DNA of 64,000 bases from Buttiauxella gaviniae ATCC 51604 (GCF_001654835.1 NZ_LXEP01000015.1:62001-126000), one strand, 5' to 3'. Numbered from the stretch's first letter, positions 52,712-63,264 are shown. Translations and numbers: made by a program. Notes: generated from the letters alone by a model not told the origin.

Positions 52712-54214
52712 ATGAACATTTTTGAACAATATGAAGTGTGGTTTGTAATTGGCAGCCAGCATCTCTACGGTGCGGAAACGTTGCGTCAGGTAAATCAACA
52801 CGCCGAACAGGTTGTGAATGCGCTCAACAAAGAAGCCAAACTGCCGTGCAAACTGGTGTTGAAACCTTTGGGTACGTCGCCGGATGAAATTACCGCTATC
52901 TGCCGCGATGCCAGCTACAGCGATAAATGTGCCGGAATGGTGGTGTGGCTGCACACCTTCTCGCCGGCAAAAATGTGGATCAACGGCCTGAGCATCCTGA
53001 CCAAGCCGCTGCTGCAATTCCATACACAGTTCAATGCGCAAATCCCATGGGGAAGCATTGATATGGACTTTATGAACCTGAACCAGACCGCGCATGGCGG
53101 CCGTGAGTTCGGTTTTATCGGCGCACGTATGCGCCAACAGCACACCGTGGTGACGGGTCACTGGCAAGATCCACAAGCCCATCAACGCATTGGCTCCTGG
53201 ATGCGTCAAGCGGTGTCCAAACAAGATACTCGTCAGCTAAAAGTGGTGCGTTTTGGTGACAACATGCGTGAAGTTGCCGTGACCGATGGCGACAAAGTTG
53301 CCGCGCAGATGAAATTCGGCTTCTCCGTTAATACCTATGCGGTCGGCGACCTGGTTGAAGTGGTTAACGCTGTCAGCGAAGGGGATGTCAACGCGCTGGT
53401 CGATGAATACGAAAGCAGTTACCGCCTGACCGCCGTTGCGCAAATCAATGGTGAAAAACGCCAGAACGTCATTGATGCCGCGCGCATTGAATTGGGGATG
53501 AAACAGTTCCTCGAACATGGCGGTTTCAACGCCTTTACCACCACCTTTGAAGACCTGCATGGCCTGAAACAACTTCCGGGCCTGGCTGTGCAACGCCTGA
53601 TGCAGCAAGGCTACGGCTTTGCGGGCGAAGGCGACTGGAAAACCGCCGCTTTGCTTCGCATCATGAAGGTGATGTCAACCGGTCTGCAAGGCGGCACCTC
53701 TTTCATGGAGGACTACACCTATCACTTCGAAAACGGCAACGATATGGTGCTCGGTTCTCACATGCTGGAAGTCTGCCCTTCGATCGCCATTGCAGAAAAA
53801 CCGATTCTCGATGTGCAGCATTTAGGGATCGGTGGCAAAGACGATCCTGCCCGCTTGATCTTCTCCACCCAAACTGGCCCGGCACTTAACGCAAGCCTTA
53901 TCGATCTTGGCGATCGTTTCCGCCTGCTGGTGAACTGCGTTGATACCGTTGAAGCCCCGCACCAGTTGCCGAAGCTTCCAGTGGCTAATGCTCTGTGGAA
54001 AGCACGGCCCGATCTACCAACCGCTTCTGAAGCGTGGATCCTGGCTGGTGGCGCACACCACACGGTGTTCAGCCAGTCTCTGACGCTTGACGATATGCGC
54101 TTGTTCAGCGAACTGCATGGCATCGAACTGTCGGTTATCGACAACGACACCCGCCTGCCTGCATTTAAAGATTCGCTGCGCTGGAACGAGGTTTATTACA
54201 GCTTCAAACGCTAA
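52712..54214 (+). CDS. araA: AraA, L-arabinose isomerase
   Basis: Mn-dependent isomerase of 500 residues converting L-arabinose to L-ribulose. Motifs: [13 protein letters not shown] near the start, MDLNQ-like hydrophobic core [15 protein letters not shown] and the metal-site histidines in the GSHMLEVCP stretch. I choose the second ATG (52712): AAGGA lies at proper spacing from it and too close to the ATG at 52706. Ten bases follow araB. Confidence 0.97.
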   Translation: MNIFEQYEVWFVIGSQHLYGAETLRQVNQHAEQVVNALNKEAKLPCKLVLKPLGTSPDEITAICRDASYSDKCAGMVVWLHTFSPAKMWINGLSILTKPLLQFHTQFNAQIPWGSIDMDFMNLNQTAHGGREFGFIGARMRQQHTVVTGHWQDPQAHQRIGSWMRQAVSKQDTRQLKVVRFGDNMREVAVTDGDKVAAQMKFGFSVNTYAVGDLVEVVNAVSEGDVNALVDEYESSYRLTAVAQINGEKRQNVIDAARIELGMKQFLEHGGFNAFTTTFEDLHGLKQLPGLAVQRLMQQGYGFAGEGDWKTAALLRIMKVMSTGLQGGTSFMEDYTYHFENGNDMVLGSHMLEVCPSIAIAEKPILDVQHLGIGGKDDPARLIFSTQTGPALNASLIDLGDRFRLLVNCVDTVEAPHQLPKLPVANALWKARPDLPTASEAWILAGGAHHTVFSQSLTLDDMRLFSELHGIELSVIDNDTRLPAFKDSLRWNEVYYSFKR

Positions 54215-54223
54215 GACGTTTTG

Positions 54224-54268
54224 CCCCTCACCCCGGCCCTCTCCCTGAGAGAGGGTTCGGGTGAGGGG
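54224..54268 (+). repeat. Palindromic hairpin in the araA-araD gap
   Basis: Long palindrome with arms CCCCTCACCC/GGGTGAGGGG and inner CCCTCTC/GAGAGGG. A common intergenic palindrome type in gamma-proteobacteria. The E. coli araA-araD gap also contains REP-type palindromes that affect message stability; a similar role is inferred. Confidence 0.75.
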
Positions 54269-54285
54269 AAATCCCGGAGAACGAT

Positions 54286-54981
54286 ATGTTAGAACAACTC
54301 AAACGTCAGGTACTCGAAGCGAATCTCGCGCTGCCAAAACACAATCTGGTGACGCTGACCTGGGGTAACGTCAGCGCCGTCGATCGTGAACGGGGGGTGC
54401 TGGTCATCAAACCATCCGGCGTCGATTACAGCATCATGACGGCTGAAGACATGGTAGTGGTGAGCCTCGAAACCGGCGAAGTGGTTGAAGGCAATAAAAA
54501 ACCTTCGTCCGACACACCAACCCATCGCCTGCTGTATCTGCAATTTCCGCACATCGGCGGCATCGTCCACACCCACTCGCGCCACGCGACCATTTGGGCG
54601 CAAGCCGGGAAATCCATTCCCGCAACGGGCACCACTCACGCGGATTACTTTTACGGCACCATTCCTTGCACTCGAAAAATGACCGATGAAGAGATCAACG
54701 GTGATTACGAATGGCAAACCGGTGAAGTCATCGTAAAAACCTTTGCTGAACGAGGGATCGATGCCGCACAAATGCCTGGTGTGCTGGTGCATTCTCACGG
54801 CCCGTTTGCGTGGGGTAAAGATCCGGTTGATGCGGTGCATAACGCCATCGTGCTGGAAGAAGTGGCCTATATGGGAATATTCTGTCGACAACTTTCCCCT
54901 GAATTACCAGATATGCAACAAACGCTGCTGGATAAACATTATTTGCGTAAGCATGGCGCGAAGGCTTATTACGGGCAGTAG
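54286..54981 (+). CDS. araD: AraD, L-ribulose-5-phosphate 4-epimerase
   Basis: Class II aldolase-fold epimerase of 231 residues producing D-xylulose 5-phosphate, which enters the pentose phosphate pathway. Zinc ligands His95 and His97 are in HTHSRHAT, with the third His near 171 in [16 protein letters not shown] precedes the ATG. Last gene of araBAD. Confidence 0.97.
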   Translation: MLEQLKRQVLEANLALPKHNLVTLTWGNVSAVDRERGVLVIKPSGVDYSIMTAEDMVVVSLETGEVVEGNKKPSSDTPTHRLLYLQFPHIGGIVHTHSRHATIWAQAGKSIPATGTTHADYFYGTIPCTRKMTDEEINGDYEWQTGEVIVKTFAERGIDAAQMPGVLVHSHGPFAWGKDPVDAVHNAIVLEEVAYMGIFCRQLSPELPDMQQTLLDKHYLRKHGAKAYYGQ

Positions 54982-54984
54982 TTA

Positions 54985-55010
54985 AAAGTGGCGCTAATAA
55001 GTGCCACTTA
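54985..55010 (+). terminator. Putative araBAD terminator
   Basis: Seven-base-pair stem AAGTGGC/GCCACTT with a 10-base loop right after the araD stop. The following tract is A-rich rather than T-rich, so strength is uncertain. It marks the left edge of the AT-rich island. Confidence 0.5.
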
Positions 55011-55140
55011 GTTCTAAAAAAAACTCCTCATTAACACCCTGATATTAATCTCGTAAATTACTTAATCCTATATAATACATTTTTAGCATTTGTATTTATT
55101 AAAACATAGGCATATAACTCAGTTAAAAAGGAGAGTTTAT

Positions 55141-55627
55141 ATGGCTAACTTAGTTTACATGACAATAACAGGTGAAAAACAAGGCTCCATTTCCCAGGGA
55201 TGCGGAACCTATGATTCCTTAGGTAATAAATGCCAAATCAATCACCTTGACCAAATCTTTGTTCTGGCACTCACTCATAGCACCCACCGACAACAGCACA
55301 TCAATCATCAATCATCAGCCCATAAGCATAACTAAATTAATCGATAAATCATCCCCATTACTTGGAGTGGCAATCGCCAATAACGAAAAACTACAGTGTG
55401 TAATCGATGTCTACAGCACAGATAAAACAGGTTTTAACCGGAAATTCTATTCCATTGAGCTCAGGGACGCATTCTTGGTTGACGTTTCTCTTAATATTCC
55501 TCATTCGATAGATCATAACGATGCCCAACCAGAAGAAACTCTCCTCCTCAGTTTTAAAAGTATTACATGGAATCATCACGTAGCAGGGACTTCTGGCTAT
55601 AGTTTTTGGGAAGATAATGTTTATTAG
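55141..55627 (+). pseudogene. Hcp-family type VI secretion tube protein, frame broken by a 7-bp duplication
   Basis: Two frames together encode an Hcp of about 160 residues: MANLVYMTITGEKQGSISQG to QQHINHQ in the first frame, then PISITKLIDKSSPLLGVA to GTSGYSFWEDNVY in the second. Hcp hexamers form the T6SS tube and can carry effectors. The break is an exact tandem copy of ATCAATC (55300-55306 and 55307-55313); removing one copy restores HINHQPISITK. AAAGGAG precedes the ATG and a -10-like TATAAT lies at 55071-55076. As it stands translation ends at about residue 64. No other T6SS gene is in the window, so it is an orphan hcp. Visibly AT-rich compared with its neighbours. Confidence 0.88.
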
Positions 55628-55635
55628 GAGTGGTC

Positions 55636-56511
55636 ATGAGTAAAAGAGAAGAGATCAAGGATGGCTTTTCATCCTCAAATAGAAAATCAGGTTTAGTTTA
55701 TACTAAGATTCTTGGATGGATTGATCTCGGGCATGCATGTGGGGATGATGCCAAGAGACTTAAGGCAATTTTATTTGAAGAAAAAGACAGAAAATATTTT
55801 CCTGAGTTTAATGATTGGTATTTCCCTGTCGATTATTTTCAGGAAATGGTCAAACATTTAAGATTTGGATTAGATCTTTGGGCAGGTGTACATGCTCCAT
55901 TGATGGTACGGTCTTGTCTTAGCAATGAGATGAAAAAACGTATTGCTCTGACAATAATGAAACAAACTGCATGGCGCTTTGAAGCATTCCAGGCAACGAC
56001 GATGATCGCTAAATTTACAGATAGCGGCTTCAGTGGGGAAGATCTAGTTTCAGATTTACTAGGTTTTTATCGTGTTTTTGGGACCGGTATTGATCCCTTG
56101 ATTTTAGCAATGCCAACAACTAAAAATTACGCTTTATCAATTTGGGACCATTATGGCCCAATTGGTAACTTTAAAAATAAAGAATTTCGACCATTATTAT
56201 TTCCACAACCAGTTCCACCGAAGAAACAGACACCGAGAAAAGGATACTTGCCATCATGGCTAAATTACATCCAACCATTAAATGATTTAAATGAAAATAG
56301 TCTATCAAATCGCCATTATGATGCACCTAAAAATAACTTCTTCCCTGACAATAATAGATTAAATGAAGAATTATATGTTTCACTTCGCAGAAAACCGAGT
56401 AAAGAAGATAATTTATTACGGCAAAAAAACTTTGAAATGCCTTCTCATTTTTATATTAACAATCATAAGCCTTCTTCTCCTGATTATTTTCATTCAACTA
56501 ACAACTTTTGA
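55636..56511 (+). CDS. Putative Hcp-associated effector with DUF4056-like motifs
   Basis: Unrecognised protein of 291 residues starting 8 bp after the hcp stop, with AGGAG five bases before the ATG. Two blocks, GWIDLGHACGDDA (27-39) and SGFSGEDLVSDLLGFYR (130-146), resemble from memory the paired motifs of DUF4056 proteins (G-x-I-D-x-x-H and F-S-x-E-D-L-x-S-x-L-L-G). Residues about 195-291 are Asn/Pro/Lys-rich and look unstructured. There is no signal peptide, as expected for T6SS cargo. By context it could be a toxin delivered with Hcp; activity and target are unknown. AT-rich, rare-codon-like composition suggests acquisition. Confidence 0.6.
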   Translation: MSKREEIKDGFSSSNRKSGLVYTKILGWIDLGHACGDDAKRLKAILFEEKDRKYFPEFNDWYFPVDYFQEMVKHLRFGLDLWAGVHAPLMVRSCLSNEMKKRIALTIMKQTAWRFEAFQATTMIAKFTDSGFSGEDLVSDLLGFYRVFGTGIDPLILAMPTTKNYALSIWDHYGPIGNFKNKEFRPLLFPQPVPPKKQTPRKGYLPSWLNYIQPLNDLNENSLSNRHYDAPKNNFFPDNNRLNEELYVSLRRKPSKEDNLLRQKNFEMPSHFYINNHKPSSPDYFHSTNNF

Positions 56512-56854
56512 TGGTGCAACATATACCAAAAAGGATTTAATATATTACGTAGTAATAACCCCGTCATTTTTTCATACACTACCTCATCTCTCAGATGAAA
56601 TTAGTTACGGCACTGCCGGAGATGATAATTATGGCTACAGTTTTGACAGTATCACCTGGAATAATATTGACAATGTCACCAAAGCATCTAAAAAATTAGA
56701 GCAATACTTTGTTAAAAATAATTACCAACTATATAGCGGTGGGAGAGTCTGGAACGCCTATTGGGCAAAGAGCCGTACAGATTCTGAACAATACAGCATC
56801 GTTTGGGGAGATCACTCTATCAGTATTGAGCTTATCAGTGTGAGCCGCTATTAG
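56363..56854 (+). CDS. Putative single-pass membrane protein, candidate immunity protein
   Basis: Unrecognised protein of up to 163 residues. A positively charged N-terminus (NRVKKIIYYGKK) precedes one strong membrane helix (about residues 24-46), and the soluble C-terminal part should face the periplasm. The first 149 bases overlap the end of the preceding gene in another frame; neither ATG at 56363 nor 56375 has a strong ribosome site, so the start is uncertain. Position right after an Hcp-linked gene and the anchored topology suit an immunity protein against a periplasm-acting effector, but this is inference. Confidence 0.5.
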   Translation: MKNYMFHFAENRVKKIIYYGKKTLKCLLIFILTIISLLLLIIFIQLTTFDGATYTKKDLIYYVVITPSFFHTLPHLSDEISYGTAGDDNYGYSFDSITWNNIDNVTKASKKLEQYFVKNNYQLYSGGRVWNAYWAKSRTDSEQYSIVWGDHSISIELISVSRY

Positions 56855-56873
56855 ATTTCCAAATGCATTCCCA

Positions 56874-56915
56874 CTGTACATAAAGTCAGTAATCCTCCAT
56901 GACGTGGTATATAAT
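56874..56915 (+). promoter_or_regulatory. polB promoter with LexA-like box
   Basis: CTGT-N8-TCAG at 56874-56889 differs at one base from the LexA core CTGT-N8-ACAG. A perfect -10 TATAAT lies at 56910-56915; the box would cover the -35 area. E. coli polB (dinA) is SOS-controlled, which supports the reading. Confidence 0.65.
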
Positions 56916-56946
56916 CAGACCACTTTTTCCTTTATGAGAATGCAGC

Positions 56947-59307
56947 GTGTCACAAGCCCGCCAAGGTTTTTTGCTAACGCGTCACTGGCGAGATACCCCG
57001 CTCGGTACTGATGTTGAGTTTTGGCTGGCTACGGACGATGGCCCGGTTAAGGTGCGTCTGCCGCGCCAGGAGTCGGTCGCGTTTATCCCCCAGTCGCAAC
57101 AATCCGAAGTTGCTCGCTTGCTCGCGAAAGAAAGCCAGTATCGGCTCACACCGCTGCCCCTCAAAGATTTCCACCGCCAACCTGTTTGCGGCCTTTATTG
57201 CCGACAGCATCGCCAGCTTATGCGAATCGAAAAAGTGCTGCGTGATGGCGGAATAACCGTTTACGAAGCCGATATTCGCCCGCCAGAACGTTTTTTGATG
57301 GAGCGTTTTATTACCGCTCCCGTCTGGTTTAGCGGCGAGCAGCAAAACAATCGGGTGGTTGAAACGAAGCTGAAACCCGCACCGGAGTACCGCCCGCCGC
57401 TGAAATGGGTGTCGCTGGATATCGAAACAAATCGCCATGGCGAGCTCTATTGCATCGGCCTGGAAGGTTGCGGGCAGCGTGTCGTCTACATGCTTGGACC
57501 GGAAAACGGTGACGCCAGCGGGCTGGATTTCACGCTGGAATACGTTGCCAGCCGGCCGCTGCTTATCGAAAAACTCAATAGCTGGTTTGCCGAGCACGAT
57601 CCCGATGTGGTGATCGGCTGGAACGTGGTGCAGTTCGACTTGCGTGTGCTGCAAAAAATGGCCGATCGTTATCAGGTTCCGCTGCGCCTTGGGCGCGAGA
57701 ACAATTTGCTCGAATGGCGTGAGCACGGTTTTAAACAAGGTGTGTTTTTCGCGCAGGCCGCAGGGCGCGTAATTATCGACGGTATCGAAGCCCTGCGTTC
57801 CGCATTCTGGAATTTCTCCTCGTTTTCCCTGGAGACAGTGTCCCGGGAACTGCTTGGTGAAGGCAAAGCGATTGATAACCCGTGGCAACGGATGGACGAA
57901 ATTGACCGGCGTTTTGCGGAAGATAAACCGGCACTGGCGAAATACAACCTTAAAGACTGTGAGCTGGTGACACATATTTTTCATAAAACCGAGCTGATGC
58001 CATTTTTACTGGAACGGGCAACGGTCAACGGTTTGCCGTTGGACAGGCATGGTGGCTCGGTTGCCGCATTTGGCCACCTTTATATTCCGCGTATGCACCG
58101 CGCCGGTTATGTTGCCCCAAATCTTGGCAGCGTCCCCCCGCAGGCGAGCCCCGGCGGATATGTGATGGACTCACGCCCGGGCCTTTATGACTCGGTGTTA
58201 GTGCTCGATTACAAAAGCCTTTATCCGTCGATTATCCGCACGTTTCTCATCGACCCTGTAGGCCTGGTTGAAGGAATGGCGCACCCGGAACCTGAGCATT
58301 CCGTTGAGGGTTTTCTCGGCGCGCATTTTTCCCGAACCACACATTGTCTGCCGGAAATCGTCGGGCAAATCTGGTCAGGGCGCGATGAAGCCAAACGCCA
58401 TGGCAACAAGCCTTTATCCCAGGCGCTAAAGATCATAATGAATGCGTTTTACGGCGTATTAGGTACCAGTGCCTGCCGCTTCTTCGATCCTCGCCTTGCC
58501 TCGTCGATCACCATGCGTGGGCACCAGATCATGCTGCAAACCCGAGAGCTGATTGAATCTCAGGGCTATGACGTGATTTACGGAGATACGGATTCCACGT
58601 TTGTCTGGCTAAAAAAAGCCCATTCAGAAGAAGATGCGGCGCGTATCGGCCAGCAATTAGTGAATCACGTTAATGCGTGGTGGAAAGCCCATCTGCAACA
58701 GACTCGGCAGTTGGACAGCCAGCTTGAGCTGGAATACGAGTCCCACTTTTGCCGCTTCCTGATGCCAACCATTCGCGGCACCGTTGAAGGTTCCAAAAAA
58801 CGCTACGCCGGAATGATTCAGGAAAATGACAAGCAGCGAATGGTGTTTAAAGGGCTGGAAACCGTGCGTACTGACTGGACGCCGCTGGCGCAAGAGTTCC
58901 AGAAAACGCTTTATTTACGGGTTTTTCGCCACGAACCGTATCAGGATTATATTCGCGAAACTATCGCCAGTTTGATGGCTGGTGAACTGGATGATCAGCT
59001 GATTTACCGTAAACGCCTGCGTCGGCCATTAAGCGAATATCAAAAAAATGTGCCGCCGCATGTCCGTGCTGCACGCCTTGCGGATGAGCATAATCAACGG
59101 CTTGGGCGGGCTGCACAATATCAGAACCGCGGGACAATCAAGTATGTGATCACCACTAATGGTCCTGAGCCTGTGGATTATCAGGAATCACCGCTGGACT
59201 ACGATCACTACCTGACCCGCCAGCTCCAACCCGTGGCTGAAGGAATTTTACCCTTCCTTGAAGATGACTTTGCTACACTGATGACAGGACAGTTAGGGCT
59301 ATTTTGA
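56947..59307 (+). CDS. polB: PolB, DNA polymerase II
   Basis: Family B DNA polymerase of 786 residues involved in SOS-induced repair and replication restart. Exonuclease motif I is LDIETN (Asp158, Glu160); polymerase motifs [11 protein letters not shown] and YGDTDSTF carry the catalytic aspartates. The start is a GTG at 56947. In E. coli polB directly follows araD; here the Hcp island lies between them. Confidence 0.98.
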   Translation: MSQARQGFLLTRHWRDTPLGTDVEFWLATDDGPVKVRLPRQESVAFIPQSQQSEVARLLAKESQYRLTPLPLKDFHRQPVCGLYCRQHRQLMRIEKVLRDGGITVYEADIRPPERFLMERFITAPVWFSGEQQNNRVVETKLKPAPEYRPPLKWVSLDIETNRHGELYCIGLEGCGQRVVYMLGPENGDASGLDFTLEYVASRPLLIEKLNSWFAEHDPDVVIGWNVVQFDLRVLQKMADRYQVPLRLGRENNLLEWREHGFKQGVFFAQAAGRVIIDGIEALRSAFWNFSSFSLETVSRELLGEGKAIDNPWQRMDEIDRRFAEDKPALAKYNLKDCELVTHIFHKTELMPFLLERATVNGLPLDRHGGSVAAFGHLYIPRMHRAGYVAPNLGSVPPQASPGGYVMDSRPGLYDSVLVLDYKSLYPSIIRTFLIDPVGLVEGMAHPEPEHSVEGFLGAHFSRTTHCLPEIVGQIWSGRDEAKRHGNKPLSQALKIIMNAFYGVLGTSACRFFDPRLASSITMRGHQIMLQTRELIESQGYDVIYGDTDSTFVWLKKAHSEEDAARIGQQLVNHVNAWWKAHLQQTRQLDSQLELEYESHFCRFLMPTIRGTVEGSKKRYAGMIQENDKQRMVFKGLETVRTDWTPLAQEFQKTLYLRVFRHEPYQDYIRETIASLMAGELDDQLIYRKRLRRPLSEYQKNVPPHVRAARLADEHNQRLGRAAQYQNRGTIKYVITTNGPEPVDYQESPLDYDHYLTRQLQPVAEGILPFLEDDFATLMTGQLGLF

Positions 59308-59316
59308 CATTCTCTC

Positions 59317-59383
59317 AATAATTCGCGTTGCAGCCAGGCGGCAAGGGAGTTCGACCCACGCCACTGCAACTTGAAGTATGACG
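59317..59383. repeat. ERIC repeat 4 (core deleted)
   Basis: Short ERIC with arms AATAATTCGCGTTGCAG and CTGCAACTTGAAGTATGACG but no central core, 10 bp after the polB stop. Confidence 0.8.
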
Positions 59384-59529
59384 AGTAGGTGACGAACGCG
59401 TTTCCTTCCAGTACCATAGCGCCCTCCTGAATCATCCTTAAATCTACTTTTGAACTACCGCCCCCTTTGCGCGCGGTCGTTTTACTATTGCCTGCAAATC
59501 TTAGTCACTGATAATAGAGCCGAAATCTT

Positions 59530-62436
59530 ATGCCTTTTACACTTGGTCAACGTTGGATCAGCGATACCGAAAGCGAACTGGGACTGGGAACCGTGGTCGC
59601 TTTAGACACACGCATGGTAACCCTGCTCTACCCTGCCACCGGTGAAAATCGACTGTACGCCAGAAATGACTCACCTATCACGCGCGTGATGTTTAACCCG
59701 GGTGATACCGTCACCAGCCATGAAGGCTGGCAACTCAAAGTTGATGAAGTTATAGAAGAAAACGGCTTACTGGCCTACATCGGTACTCGTCTGGATACCG
59801 AAGAAGCCGGTACGATACTGCGCGAAGTTTTTCTCGACAGCAAACTGGTGTTCAGCAAGCCGCAAGACCGTCTCTTTGCCGGGCAAATTGACCGTATGGA
59901 CCGCTTCGCCCTGCGTTACCGTTCCCGTGTTTACCAAAGCGAGCAGTATCGCCAACCGTGGAGCGGCCTGCGCGGCATGCGCACTAGCCTTATCCCGCAC
60001 CAGTTGAACATCGCTCACGACGTGGGTCGTCGCCATGCACCACGCGTGTTGCTGGCGGACGAAGTCGGTTTAGGTAAAACCATCGAAGCCGGAATGATTC
60101 TGCACCAGCAACTGCTGGCTGGCAGCGCTGAACGCGTACTGATCGTGGTGCCGGAAACCCTGCAACACCAGTGGCTGGTCGAGATGCTTCGCCGCTTTAA
60201 CCTGCGTTTTTCTCTCTTTGATGACGAGCGTTACGCCGAAGCCCAGCACGACAGTGATAACCCATTCGAAACAGAACAACTGGTTATCTGTTCGCTTGAT
60301 TTCGTGCGCCGCAGCAAGCAACGCCTTGAGCATCTTTGTGAAGCCGAATGGGATTTGTTGGTGGTGGATGAAGCCCACCATTTGGTGTGGAGCGAAAATG
60401 CTCCGAGCCGTGAATACCTGGCCATCGAACAACTGGCAGAACATATTCCGGGTATCCTGCTGTTAACAGCAACGCCTGAGCAGTTGGGAATGGAAAGCCA
60501 CTTCGCACGTTTGCGTTTGCTGGACCCGAGCCGTTTCCACGATTTCGAGCAATTTGTTGAAGAGCAGCAACACTACCGCCCTGTGGCCGATGCTGTTGCA
60601 TTGCTGTTAGCAGGCAATCACCTGACCAACGATCAACTCAATATGCTGAGTGAATTGATTGGCGAGCAGGATATCGAGCCTCTGCTGCAAACCGCAAACA
60701 GCGACCGTGAAGGTAGCGCTGCGGCACGCCAGGAGCTGATCTCCATGCTGATGGACCGCCATGGTACCAGCCGTGTGCTGTTCCGTAACACCCGTAATGG
60801 CGTGAAAGGTTTCCCGAAACGCGAACTGCATACCATTCGTTTGCCACTGCCGCTGCAGTATCAAACCGCGATTAAAGTGTCCGGCATCATGGCCGCACGT
60901 AAATCCGTGGAAGAACGTGCACGCGACATGCTCTATCCGGAGCAGATTTATCAGGAATTTGAAGGTGATAGCGGCACGTGGTGGAACTTCGACCCGCGTG
61001 TTGAATGGCTGATGGGTTACCTGACAAGCCACCGCTCTCAGAAGGTGCTGGTGATTTGTGCCAAAGCGGCGACAGCATTGCAACTTGAGCAAGTTCTGCG
61101 TGAGCGTGAAGGCATTCGTGCCGCCGTGTTCCATGAAGGTATGTCCATCATCGAACGTGACCGTGCAGCCGCATGGTTTGCCGAAGAAGATACCGGTGCT
61201 CAGGTTCTGCTGTGTTCCGAGATTGGTTCCGAAGGCCGTAACTTCCAGTTCGCAAGCCAGCTGGTCATGTTCGATTTGCCGTTTAACCCGGACCTGCTGG
61301 AACAACGTATTGGCCGTCTGGACCGTATCGGCCAGGCGCACGATATCCAGGTCCACGTTCCGTACCTCGAGAAAACTGCGCAATCAGTACTGGTGAAATG
61401 GTTCCACGAAGGTCTGGATGCATTCGAGCACACTTGCCCAACCGGCCGCACAATTTACGACAGTGTCTATCCACAACTGATTGAGTATCTGGCAGCACCT
61501 GAGAATACCGACGGTTTTGATACGCTGATTAAGCAGTGCCGCGAGCAGCATGATGCGCTGAAGATTCAGCTCGAGCAGGGTCGTGACCGCCTGCTGGAAA
61601 TTCACTCCAACGGAGGTGAGAAATCACAAGCGTTGGCGCAGTCCATTTCCGAGCAGGACAACGACACCAATCTGGTGAGTTTTGCCCTGAACTTGTTCGA
61701 TATCGTCGGCATCAACCAGGACGACCGCGGCGACAACATGGTGGTACTGACCCCAGGCGATCACATGCTGGTGCCTGATTTCCCAGGGCTTCCAGAAGAT
61801 GGTTGTACTATCACCTTCGAACGTGAAGTGGCCCTGTCGCGTGAAGATGCGCAGTTTGTTACCTGGGAACACCCGATCATCCGTAATGGCCTGGATCTGA
61901 TTCTGTCTGGCGATACCGGCAGCTGTGCACTCTCTTTGTTGAAAAACAAAGCGCTACCTGTTGGGACATTATTGCTGGAGCTGATTTATGTTGTAGAGGC
62001 AAAAGCACCGAAGCAATTGCAGCTCAACCGCTTCCTGCCGCCAACGCCAGTGCGTATGTTAGTGGACAAAAATGGCACCAACCTTGCTGCTCAGGTTGAG
62101 TTTGAAAGCTTTAACCGCCAGCTCAGCACGGTGAATCGCCATACTGGCAGCAAATTGGTGAACGCAGTTCAGCAAGATGTTCACGCAATTTTGCAACTGG
62201 CAGAAGAGAAAGTGGAAGCTGCGGCACAAGTGCTGATTAAAGCGGCGCGCGAAGAAGCTGATGAGAAGTTAAGCTCTGAGCTTTCCCGTCTGGAAGCGCT
62301 GAAAGCGGTGAACCCAAACATTCGTGATGATGAACTCGAAGCAATCGAAAGCAACCGTCAACAAGTGTTGGAAAGCCTTGCGCAAGCCAACTGGCGTCTC
62401 GATGCTTTGCGTCTGATCGTGGTGACACATCAGTAG
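59530..62436 (+). CDS. rapA: RapA, RNA polymerase-recycling Swi2/Snf2 ATPase
   Basis: SNF2-family protein of 968 residues, same length as E. coli RapA (HepA). N-terminal Tudor-like domains bind RNA polymerase; helicase motif I is [12 protein letters not shown] (about 178-189), motif II VVDEAHH, and the C-lobe has [11 protein letters not shown]. It frees stalled polymerase after transcription. polB lies upstream and rluA downstream, as in E. coli. Confidence 0.98.
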   Translation: MPFTLGQRWISDTESELGLGTVVALDTRMVTLLYPATGENRLYARNDSPITRVMFNPGDTVTSHEGWQLKVDEVIEENGLLAYIGTRLDTEEAGTILREVFLDSKLVFSKPQDRLFAGQIDRMDRFALRYRSRVYQSEQYRQPWSGLRGMRTSLIPHQLNIAHDVGRRHAPRVLLADEVGLGKTIEAGMILHQQLLAGSAERVLIVVPETLQHQWLVEMLRRFNLRFSLFDDERYAEAQHDSDNPFETEQLVICSLDFVRRSKQRLEHLCEAEWDLLVVDEAHHLVWSENAPSREYLAIEQLAEHIPGILLLTATPEQLGMESHFARLRLLDPSRFHDFEQFVEEQQHYRPVADAVALLLAGNHLTNDQLNMLSELIGEQDIEPLLQTANSDREGSAAARQELISMLMDRHGTSRVLFRNTRNGVKGFPKRELHTIRLPLPLQYQTAIKVSGIMAARKSVEERARDMLYPEQIYQEFEGDSGTWWNFDPRVEWLMGYLTSHRSQKVLVICAKAATALQLEQVLREREGIRAAVFHEGMSIIERDRAAAWFAEEDTGAQVLLCSEIGSEGRNFQFASQLVMFDLPFNPDLLEQRIGRLDRIGQAHDIQVHVPYLEKTAQSVLVKWFHEGLDAFEHTCPTGRTIYDSVYPQLIEYLAAPENTDGFDTLIKQCREQHDALKIQLEQGRDRLLEIHSNGGEKSQALAQSISEQDNDTNLVSFALNLFDIVGINQDDRGDNMVVLTPGDHMLVPDFPGLPEDGCTITFEREVALSREDAQFVTWEHPIIRNGLDLILSGDTGSCALSLLKNKALPVGTLLLELIYVVEAKAPKQLQLNRFLPPTPVRMLVDKNGTNLAAQVEFESFNRQLSTVNRHTGSKLVNAVQQDVHAILQLAEEKVEAAAQVLIKAAREEADEKLSSELSRLEALKAVNPNIRDDELEAIESNRQQVLESLAQANWRLDALRLIVVTHQ

Positions 62437-62456
62437 TTTGCACGCCGCTTTACTCA

Positions 62457-62566
62457 AATCATTCGAGTTGCAGCAAGGCGGCAAGAGAGAACATCCCCAG
62501 GAGCTTACAAAAGTAAGTGACTGGGGTGGGCGAAAGCAGCCAACGCCGCTGCAGCTTGAAGGATGT
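62457..62566 (+). repeat. ERIC repeat 5 (full length)
   Basis: Full ERIC with core CCCCAGGAGCTTACAAAAG and AAGTAAGTGACTGGGGTG. It fills the rapA-rluA gap, and its right end GAAGGATG lies about ten bases before the rluA start, where it could act as ribosome site. Confidence 0.93.
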
Positions 62567-62573
62567 AGAGTAA

Positions 62574-63233
62574 ATGATTATGGAACCCTATAACCCGCCA
62601 ACCGATCCCTGGCTGGTCATCCTTTATCAAGATGACCACATCATGGTCGTCAACAAGCCTTCGGGCTTGTTGTCTGTACCGGGCCGTCTGGATGAGCACA
62701 AAGACAGCGTGATGACCCGCATTCAGCGTGACTTCCCGCAGGCAGAATCAGTGCATCGCCTGGATATGGCAACCAGCGGCGTAATCGCCGTTGCGCTGAC
62801 TAAAGCGGCAGAGCGCGAGCTGAAGCGTCAGTTCCGTGAACGTGAGCCGAAAAAGCAGTATGTGGCGCGGGTTTGGGGCCATCCTCAGCCGGAAGAGGGT
62901 CTGGTGGATTTACCGCTGATTTGTGACTGGCCAAACCGGCCAAAGCAGAAAGTGTGTTATGAAACCGGCAAAGCGGCGCAGACGGAATATCAGGTTCTGG
63001 ATTATGCAGCGGATAACACGGCTCGAGTGCTGTTAAAACCGATTACCGGGCGTTCACATCAGTTACGCGTGCATATGCTGGCAATGGGTCACCCCATTCT
63101 TGGCGATCGCTTTTACGCGACACCAGAAGCCCTGGCAATGGCTCCACGTTTACAGCTTCATGCTGAAATGCTGACCATTACCCACCCAGAGTATGGAACC
63201 CCCATGACGTTCCGCGCCCCGTCTGACTTCTAA
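62574..63233 (+). CDS. rluA: RluA, dual-specificity 23S rRNA/tRNA pseudouridine synthase
   Basis: Pseudouridine synthase of 219 residues that modifies 23S rRNA U746 and U32 of several tRNAs in E. coli. The catalytic Asp64 is in HRLDMATSG, and the GRSHQLRVHM motif lies near 158-167. Length equals E. coli. The AAGGA before the start comes from the ERIC repeat; a second in-frame ATG lies two codons on. Confidence 0.97.
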   Translation: MIMEPYNPPTDPWLVILYQDDHIMVVNKPSGLLSVPGRLDEHKDSVMTRIQRDFPQAESVHRLDMATSGVIAVALTKAAERELKRQFREREPKKQYVARVWGHPQPEEGLVDLPLICDWPNRPKQKVCYETGKAAQTEYQVLDYAADNTARVLLKPITGRSHQLRVHMLAMGHPILGDRFYATPEALAMAPRLQLHAEMLTITHPEYGTPMTFRAPSDF

Positions 63234-63263
63234 AAAAAGCCTCTCAACTTGAGAGGCTTTTCT
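63234..63263. terminator. Bidirectional terminator between rluA and djlA
   Basis: Eight-base-pair stem AGCCTCTC/GAGAGGCT with a 5-base loop, A-run on the left and T-run on the right, between two convergent genes. Confidence 0.93.
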
Positions 63264-63264
63264 A

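Noticed and set aside
54224..54268. Terminator that would separate araD from araBA
   Set aside because: Palindrome lacks a T run and araD follows closely; a stability or REP-like role is more likely.
55247..55627. Separate 126-residue gene after the first hcp half
   Set aside because: Its first part is meaningless and the rest is the Hcp C-terminal half; the 7-bp duplication explains the split better than a second gene.
56974..57984. 336-codon open frame antisense to polB
   Set aside because: Lies wholly within polB on the other strand, with no ribosome site or known family.
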